From: Hsuehochloa calcarea
Taxonomy: Eukaryota; Streptophyta; Magnoliopsida; Poales; Poaceae
Direction: 5' to 3'
DNA: 64,000 bases
Assembly (NCBI GenBank): GCA_036346395.1
Contig: CM070604.1
Span: 44,791,662-44,855,661, forward strand
Shown here: piece after piece, positions 57,565 through 64,000 of the stretch
Layout: each line of letters begins with the position of its first letter
Position numbering within the stretch: position 1 is the stretch's first letter
Made by a program: the position numbers and the translations under genes
Notes under the pieces: model-generated
Seen by the model: the letters and a program-made list of their open reading frames with translations, nothing else
What the model was told of the DNA's origin: nothing
The model's database searches: none

Positions 57565-57935
57565 TGTAATGAACGCTAGTTCATAACAGGGTAAACACCG
57601 TTAGGAAGAAGGCCGGCTTGGTTGGGATGAGATATTAGACTATAGACTGGGATGATAGAACCTTGAGAGGGAGACTAGATTAATTCATCTTTCTTGCTTG
57701 ATTGATAATGGATACATGCTAGCCCTTTTATAGGGGCGATCCGACTTGACTCCTAAGAAATAATCTCTAAGGAAACATATCTCTAACAATCCAATCCAAT
57801 AATAACTTGCCTAACTAACAGATAATATCAAATACCTAATAGATAGATTCCTAAACAACAAACCTTTCCTAATAATCGCTGGTGGTATTGTTCACGCGTG
57901 AACAGTAGCGCGTGGACAGTACACCGGCCCATGAC
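57565..57935 (-). repeat. 5' LTR of the compact element, about 371 bp
   Basis: It is bounded by TGTAATGAAC on the left and CATGACA on the right as read plus. A TATA-like CTATAAAAGGGC (minus strand) lies at about 57724-57735. Confidence 0.65.
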
Positions 57936-57967
57936 AATGATGCATCAACACTAATGTTCTTTGTCAA

Positions 57968-60700
57968 CTAATGTTTGACCGGATCACTAGCAATTTGAAT
58001 GACACTTGTATTGTCACAAAACAAAGGTGTAGGACTATCACAAAGAACACCAAGATCAACCAAAAACCATCGAAGCCAAACAATCTCTGAGGTGGTAGCT
58101 GCAAGAGCTCGAAGCTCAGCCTCTACACTACAGCGTGACACCGCAGTCTGTTTCTTAAACTTCCAAGCAATGAGCAAAGTACCAAAAGAGATGCAGTAGC
58201 CAGTGGTAGATCGGCGATCAACAAGATCACTCACCCAAGTGGAGCCAGAGTAAGCGTAGAGCTGGAGTTGACTCAAACTGGTATAGAACAGACGTCTAGA
58301 CACAGTCCCCCTCAAGTATCTCAGCATACGAAGAATATAACCAAAGTAGACTAAGGTGGGAGCAATGACAAACTGCTGAGCACATAGAAGCATGAGCGAT
58401 GTCTGGCTTGGTGACAGTGAGATAAACAAGGCTCCCAATGAGCTAACAATAGCGGGAAGGATCTGTCATGGTACACCGCCTATAAGACAAAGCTACAGGT
58501 GGAGCTCCATGGGTGTAGCAACATTGCGAGTATCAATCATATCAGAGCGAGCAAGCAGATCCTGCACGTAGCTACGTTGAGAAAGGAAGTAACCATCGCC
58601 ATTAGAATGAACATCAATCCCAAGAAAATAGCTCAATGGTCCCAAATCTAACATCATAAATTGTTCAGTCAATTTATTCTTGACAAAAGTCACATAGTCC
58701 ATGTCATCTCTTGTTATCAGCATATCATCTACATATAGCAGAAACAAAGTACGACCCCACTGAGAAGTATGACTAAACAAGGCAAGGTCATGCTCACTTG
58801 GAGTGAAACCAGCAGCTCGAATCATAGAACTAAAACGCTAGAACCAAGCACGAGGAGTCTGCTTGAGATCATATAGAGCACGTCTAAGGCGACAAACATA
58901 GCTTGTAGGAGCTTCAACACCTGAGGTGGCTGCATATGGACCTCCTCATGTAGATCACCATGAAGAAAGGCATTCTTGACATCCAGCTGAGATATAGTCC
59001 ATGAGCATACCACTGCAACAATAATAAGAGTACGGACTGTAGCCATATGAGCAACTGGAGCAAAAGTCAAATCATAATCTCGACCATAAGCCTTTGTACA
59101 CCCAGTTGGAAGTTATAGGAACAACTCCAGATGATAGTGGAACAAGATCTCAAGTGCTTGTACACTCTAATGTTGTAAGCTTCTCAGTCATGGCCAAACT
59201 GCAACTCAGGTGTACTAGTCGCCTCCTGGTAGGTACTCGGCTCAAATACTGCACATGCACGAGAAAACCCCCATCTCTCTAGTGTCTGAATAGAGGGACA
59301 TCACGTAGGGCGTACCGTGATGTAGTAGAACGATCGTCAGAGTCCGTGATACTAGCTGGAGGGTCAAGTGGAGAAGAGGAATGGAAGTTTGAGGATCAGA
59401 AGGAACTCTCTGTCGGCGACTATAGTGAAAGGGAAAAGTGGGTGGAAGTGTCAGAAACTAGTGGAGTTGGTGGAGACACTAGAAGGTGAAACTGGTGGAG
59501 AAAGTGTATCTGGAGAAGGCGAGTCTAGTAAAGGAATGGGAGGTAGACACACAAAAAGGTGTGGAATCTGTGGAAGGAGTAGGATGTGTAGAAGAATGAT
59601 AAAAGAATAGTCGACCCACATCAAAGGTCGCATCACGAGAGATGCGAATGCGACGTGCTGAAGGATCAAAGCAACGATAGACCTTATGCTCAGGACTATA
59701 ACCAAGGAAGACACTCAACCGACTGAGCGCTCAGCTTTGTGCGCTCACGATGTGCTAGAAGGACGTAGCAGAGATAGCCAAAGACATGAAGATGCGCATA
59801 GTGAGCAGGTGCTCTGTAGAAGACCTCGTCAGGACAGTTGCCCTGAAACTTGGAAGAGGGTTGACAGTTGATGAGATAGACTACCGTAGAGCCAGCTTCC
59901 CCCAGAAGTGAGGAAACAAAGGAGGAAATGAGAGGAGTACGAGCAGTCTCAATGATGTGACGATGCTTGCGCTCAGCAACACCATTCTGAGCATGAGCAC
60001 TAAGACACAAGAGCTAAGGAAGAGTACCCTCAAAAGAAAGGAACTGACAAAAAGCTAATGAAAAATACTCTCCTCCAGAGTCAAAATGAAAAACACGAAT
60101 GGCAGAAATGAACTAAGTACGAATCATTTGAGCAAAAGACTGATAGATATAAGTCAACTGCAAGCGGTGTTTCATGAAGTAGATTCAAGTGTATCGAGTG
60201 TGGTCATCAATGAAGATGACATAGTAACGGTGATCACCTTTCGAAGCAAATGGAGGACCCCAAACATCCGAATGGACCAAATCAAAGAGACGATCAGATC
60301 TAGAAAAGCTAGAAGGATATGAGAGTTGTACTTGCTTGCCATATCTACAACCCTTGCACTGAAAATTGATGTCAACTGAAACAGAACTAAGAACACCTTG
60401 ATGAATCAAGATAGAGAGGTGTGAGCCACACAAGTGCCCCAAGCGATGATGCCATTGAGGAAAAGACTTGCAAACAGAAGAAAATGCAGAAGAGCAAAGA
60501 GTAGATGGACCAACAATAGAGGATAAAAGAATAGGAGCAAGAGCAGTACCAGAAATGTCGGATAAAGGGAGACACAGACGATCAAGAACATTGAGCCATG
60601 CAGAACCCCTCTTACGATGACCTGTACCGATGACAACTCTTGTTCAACGATCTTGCACAAAGCAGAAGCTATCATCAAACCCAACAAAGCAGTTCATATA
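57968..60700 (-). pseudogene. Copia pol: integrase, reverse transcriptase, RNase H
   Basis: On the minus strand, right to left: pre-integrase with HRLGHLCGSHLS and CKGCRYGKQ (about 60340-60450); integrase core with FDLVHSDVWGPP and YYVIFIDDHTRY (60185-60300), then NGVAERKHRHIIETARTPL (about 59930-59990); a spacer; reverse transcriptase with QLDVKNAFLHGDLHEEV (about 58930-59000) and LFLLYVDDMLI (about 58720-58750, the YVDD active site), then DLGPLSYFLGID; and RNase H with STTGYCISFG, SRCSVEAELRALA and LFCDNTSVIQIA (57968-58438). Frame changes split it into at least six pieces, so no working polyprotein remains. Confidence 0.85.
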
Positions 60701-61320
60701 TGCGAACTGCCCCACAGAGATGATATTCATGGAGAGCGTAGGGACAAATGAGGCATCTGAAACTACGAAGTGAGAGGTTGAAAGAATCCCCTGATGAGTG
60801 ACCGTGCATGGCGTTCTATCAGTTGTCTGAATCTTAATACCTTTTGCAGCGGGACGACATGTGTGAGCTGAGATGCATTAGCTATCACATGGAAAGAAAC
60901 CCCTAAACCTAACAATCATGGGAGTGAAGCACCGACACAAGACATGATAGTGCAGCAAAACCGGTGGATCCATCGGAAGATGCTTGCAACTGACACAACT
61001 GGACCTAAAGGTTGCTCATCTAAGCCTGTATCTGACCAAACTAAGATGCACAAGACTCCAAAGCATTGGCAATGACAAAAGAAACCATAACAGCATCACC
61101 TTCGAACGTCATGATCCGGCGACAGTGCAGCAGAAGCAGAGGAGGCTACCGGTGACGAAGAAGACCACCAACGACGAAGCACCCGAAGCAGAGCAGCTAC
61201 CAGAGGACCTTTGATGAGCAGCTGCTTGAGGACCCAACAGCAAAGAAGTGCTAAGAAGCATAGCACCCAAGGGGCAGCTGCGGCCAGAAGCAGAGCTTGT
61301 CCATCAGGCACACCACGGCG
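60701..61320 (-). other. Copia gag-protease region, heavily decayed
   Basis: A piece reading GVSFHVIANASQLTH on the minus strand (about 60860-60910) recalls the protease site. No clean Gag reading is left. Confidence 0.35.
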
Positions 61321-61500
61321 CCGGTGGCCAAAACCCCCTTGTCTTCATTGTGGTTATTTCTTGTCCTTCTTTATTGCATTTAAATTTATAGCATATATCT
61401 TGTGATAGGTTGTCTTGTTAAAATACCTAGTTGTATAAATTTGTTAAAAAATTTAAAACCTCTCATTCACCCCCTCGGTTATCCTTGATCCTGCACCGGT
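61321..61500. mobile_element. Fragment of another retroelement
   Basis: An AT-rich stretch ending CTCATTCACCCCCTCGGTT on the plus strand resembles the tail of a SIRE-type LTR and its junction. It differs in base make-up from the GC-rich sequence on both sides. Confidence 0.3.
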
Positions 61501-61502
61501 CG

Positions 61503-62030
61503 TCGAGTCGGTGAGCCTCGGAAGGGCGGTGAAGGAGCAGGCGATGAGCCCCGGGTGGATGCAGTGGCCTTGGGTACCACGCAGCGTGAACCCGGAGAAG
61601 AAGCTGCTAGCACCCGGTCGTCAGAGTTGGTGAGCCTTGGAGGGACGGTGAAGGAGCAGGCGACGAGCCCCGAGTGGATGTGGTGGATGCGGATCCCACG
61701 CAGTGCGAACCCCTCGAGGAAGCTGCTCGCCCCGCCGTCGTTGCTGCTGCAGAGGAGGAAAGCGCGTCCACTCACGCGCGCTCGTCAACGCTTGGCGCCG
61801 GTGGGAGGTCGATGCTGGCAACAGCAGAGGTGACAACGATGGCCCGATGGAGGTCGACACTGGCGGCAGCAGCTCGAATCAACGGGGCGGCTGGTGGCGG
61901 CGGCGGCGGCTAGAATTAGAGTTGGACGGCAGCGCCGGTGGGAGGTCGATGTTGAAGGCAATGAAAGTGACGACGATGGCCCGGCGGAGGTCGACGCTGG
62001 CGGCAGCAGCTCGAATCGAGCGACGGCGGC
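61503..62030. repeat. Two tandem duplications in the Copia leader/gag region
   Basis: A unit of about 118 bp (GTGAGCCTCGGAAGGGCGG and GAAGGAGCAGGCGATGAGCC) occurs at 61510 and again near 61629. A second unit of about 135-140 bp (GCCGGTGGGAGGTCGATG to GGCGGCAGCAGCTCGAATC) occurs at 61796 and 61933. Open frames here follow from the GC content. Confidence 0.75.
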
Positions 62031-62411
62031 TCAGATCCAAGGCTACAGAGCTGAGGTCCAAGCGGCGCCACGACGCAGGCGAGCTCCAAGTGGCGGGATC
62101 GAACACAGAGCTGCACAATCTGGCGCAGTAGAGCTTGGGAATATAAGCAAAACAGAGCCGCAGTGGCTGGCGACGCCGAGTTGGTGACGGAGGGAGGTCG
62201 ATCTGTTGTGAACCGAGGCCGGCAACGACTGTGGCGAGTTGGCGGTGCCGGAAGCAGAGCACAGGAGCCGAAACAGAGCCACGGTGGCTCAGCCTGCCGG
62301 TGGATGTGGAAAGTGACGAGCCACGGGAGAGGGAGAGGAAAAGAGGTAGCACGCCGGTGCGGCTCGCCGGCTGCACCGGCTATAGTCTCTAACCCTTATC
62401 CTTAGCTACCA

Positions 62412-62560
62412 TATTAGATTTTGGAGAGGATGTTTGCTATTAACAACTGTCTCTTATTCATTATTGAGAAAATATGTATAGACAGCAGTTAAGCCTCATG
62501 GATTACATGAGCAACATGGGCCAAGAGAGAGACTTCTAATATATACAAAATTTCTTAACA
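62412..62560 (-). repeat. 5' LTR of the minus-strand Copia
   Basis: It matches the left LTR (TATTAGATT(T/C)TGGAGAGGAT, GGGCCAAGAGAGAGACTTCT, ending TTCTTAACA), with scattered changes and loss of the first six bases. The divergence suggests an old insertion. Confidence 0.8.
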
Positions 62561-63379
62561 GTTAGATAAGTTTAAATGTTTCAGTCTTAGCAATCTAATA
62601 CTGACTGGTTTCCAAAGAACAGTCTAACCCAGACTACTCAACCAAACAATAAGTCAGGTCCACATATAATCATGCAAACAGTTGTTAACTTGTTATTTAC
62701 TTCGAGCACTCAACATAATAATAGCCGAGCTTGAGACTTGGCTAGTCACTTAAACTACAATTATTATAGCAGGACAAGCCATTTGAGGATTTTCAATTAA
62801 ACTGCAATTTTTTCTACCATGACATGTTATTTGAAGGTATATCATGAAAAAAATAGACTGTAACTATACTTACATCTCACATTTTGTTTAGTGCAGAAAG
62901 CCTGCTTGGAACACATGATTGTCCTTTTGCTCTGCAAATCGAGCTACAAGATTCCCCCTGCCTGAATTTCATGTGTGATTTCATGAAGCAATTCCAAGGG
63001 CTTCATTCACTGTCTTGATATAGAGCTTAGTTACATTAGACAGACCTTACCTTCCCATGATGACATTAATTCCAGCCAACCTTGATCCAGGATTAGATTC
63101 AGTTGATCCTGCGAAGTAGTTATACACAATCATTTCCTAACGCATAATTCAAGAACATAGCAATGTGGACATTATTAGTGGATGAAAAGCTTGCAGCATG
63201 TGTGCAACTTGGGCTCAGCTCAGCTCAGACTTAGCTAGAAGCTGAAAACAAGCTGAAGAGAGCTTTATTTTCATCCCATTTTCTTAACTAAGCCAAGCCA
63301 AGATAGATCCTAGCTCGAACAGCTTTTTCTCACTGTAGGCAATATTCAAAAAAAGAAAAGGAAAAAAAACTAAAATTTC
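62561..63379. other. No gene seen
   Basis: AT-rich intergenic sequence. No protein-like frame was recognised on either strand. Confidence 0.5.
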
Positions 63380-63632
63380 ATCCTAAACCAAACAAGTAGG
63401 AGGGGCTGCTTTGGTTGGCCACTGGAGCAAGATCCATGTTCTCTTAGTGTTTCCTCTTGGATCGTCTGGGTAGTGTCCCCGCTTAAGTGTAATAGTCCCC
63501 TATTTCTCTCTGCTCCTATCAGACCAACAGTCTGATGAAAGCTTGTAAGCAAGTTTGTATCCGGTTTTCCTCTTAATGAAAATATGTGCACGTCTCTTGC
63601 GTTTTTTCTATATAAAAAAAACTAAACCAAAA
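63380..63632 (+). mobile_element. LINE-like 3' end
   Basis: The stretch ends TTTTCCTCTTAATGAAAATA, then GTGCACGTCTCTTGCG and an A-rich tail, the usual look of a plant L1-type 3' end (an AATGAAA signal, then a CTCTTGCGTT-like phrase). Only the 3' end is present and no reverse transcriptase is seen. Confidence 0.5.
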
Positions 63633-64000
63633 GTCACAACTCACATAGAATGACCAAGTTCAAAACACTAAAACCATCAGGCTCCCATCCTTTCTGCCAA
63701 ACTCCAGAATTCACAACCCAGGTTCCCCCTTGGCCCTTAGCACCCCCGTCCTCACTGCCCCCGTGGCCAAACACCCAGCCCCACACAATCCCTGTCTGAG
63801 CTAGATCATAGCCATCCACTACAATTGAGCTCTTCCTAGGATTAAGGTTAAATTTCTAATATCTAGTCTATTGATTAGTTGTCATGGGCATGGGCCCGGG
63901 GGAGCCACGGCCCACGGCCATGCAAGGAATGTATGTACTGTAGCACATGTACACTGTTTACATACAGTATTTTCTGCACATGGCAACTGATTTTGTCAGA
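63633..64000. other. No gene seen
   Basis: C-rich then mixed sequence up to the window edge. A short minus-strand open frame (63634-63819) has a Gly/Trp-rich reading without a known domain. Confidence 0.45.

Larger units (their letters stand above)
56926..57935 (-). mobile_element. Compact LTR element nested in the Copia
   Basis: The LTR at 57565-57935 reads on the minus strand from TGTCATGGGCCGGTGTAC to CGTTCATTACA. A TGGTATCAGAGCAACT primer site follows (about 57548-57563). The internal part is only about 640 bp. The LTR start motif TGTCATGGGCCGGTGTA(G/C) recurs at its left limit (about 56909-56926), so a 3' LTR existed but is cut to a short stub. There are no pol genes. The size fits a small non-autonomous element. 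Confidence 0.65.
56416..62560 (-). mobile_element. Copia retrotransposon with both LTRs, minus strand
   Basis: Two related LTRs (56416-56571 and 62412-62560) enclose Copia pol pieces read on the minus strand. Next to the left LTR lies the purine tract TTTGAAAGGGG (56571-56582 region), and next to the right LTR lies a worn primer site, TGGTAGCTAAG for TGGTATCAGAG. A hAT MITE and a compact LTR element are nested in it, and a fragment of another element lies near 61320-61500. The flanking five bases (CAAGT and GTTAG) do not match, so a target duplication is not supported. Confidence 0.75.

Noticed and set aside
56411..62565. 5-bp target duplication of the Copia element
   Set aside because: The flanking bases CAAGT and GTTAG do not match, so it is not claimed.

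Overview
This window is plant nuclear DNA, almost certainly from a grass (Poaceae). The evidence is a single-exon CRINKLY4-type receptor kinase with the grass residue pattern, a grass-type intronless GUN4, and transposons typical of grasses: Mutator elements with a plant mobile domain (PMD), Copia and Gypsy LTR elements, large non-autonomous LTR derivatives, and hAT MITEs. The species cannot be fixed from the sequence alone. Only two genes look intact and host-like: CR4 (8410-11109, +) and GUN4 (47897-48703, +). A JmjN-like exon at the left edge (471-587, -) looks like a broken piece of a histone-demethylase gene. Nearly everything else is transposon, mostly decayed and in places nested.

Layout. 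0-7.6 kb: JmjN fragment, a 5' Copia LTR with gag-protease remains, a hAT-like element with its target duplication, and a minus-strand LTR-derived block. 7.6-11.8 kb: the CR4 locus with a probable 5'UTR intron. 11.8-20.6 kb: a large Gypsy-like derivative with LTRs, a TTGGCGC primer site, three tandem-repeat families, no pol gene, and a broken fragment of a host membrane-protein gene. 20.6-22.2 kb: a MITE. 22.2-32.5 kb: a Mutator-like element (MULE) of 10,284 bp with about 105-bp terminal inverted repeats and a perfect 9-bp target duplication. 33-43.5 kb: LTR fragments, microsatellites and a 150-bp tandem array. 43.5-46.6 kb: a second PMD gene, decayed and with a different intron pattern, followed by a 30-bp repeat. 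47-49 kb: GUN4. 49.6-62.6 kb: two minus-strand Copia elements, three hAT MITEs and a compact LTR element. 62.6-64 kb: no gene, with a LINE-like 3' end.

The most unusual unit is the MULE. Besides a frameshifted MURA transposase (DDE, SWIM and zinc-knuckle motifs visible) it carries, all on the + strand, a five-exon PMD gene, a two-exon GRF zinc-finger gene ending in a coiled coil and a C-terminal membrane segment, and one or two small charged proteins behind a TATA box and a ~62-bp minisatellite. Both ends carry GCTGCCGTC/GACGGCAGC palindromes just inside the inverted repeats. MURA and PMD are broken by several frameshifts and the GRF gene has one stop, so this copy is probably not autonomous. 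Its gene order suggests a Mutator lineage with a multi-gene accessory cassette.
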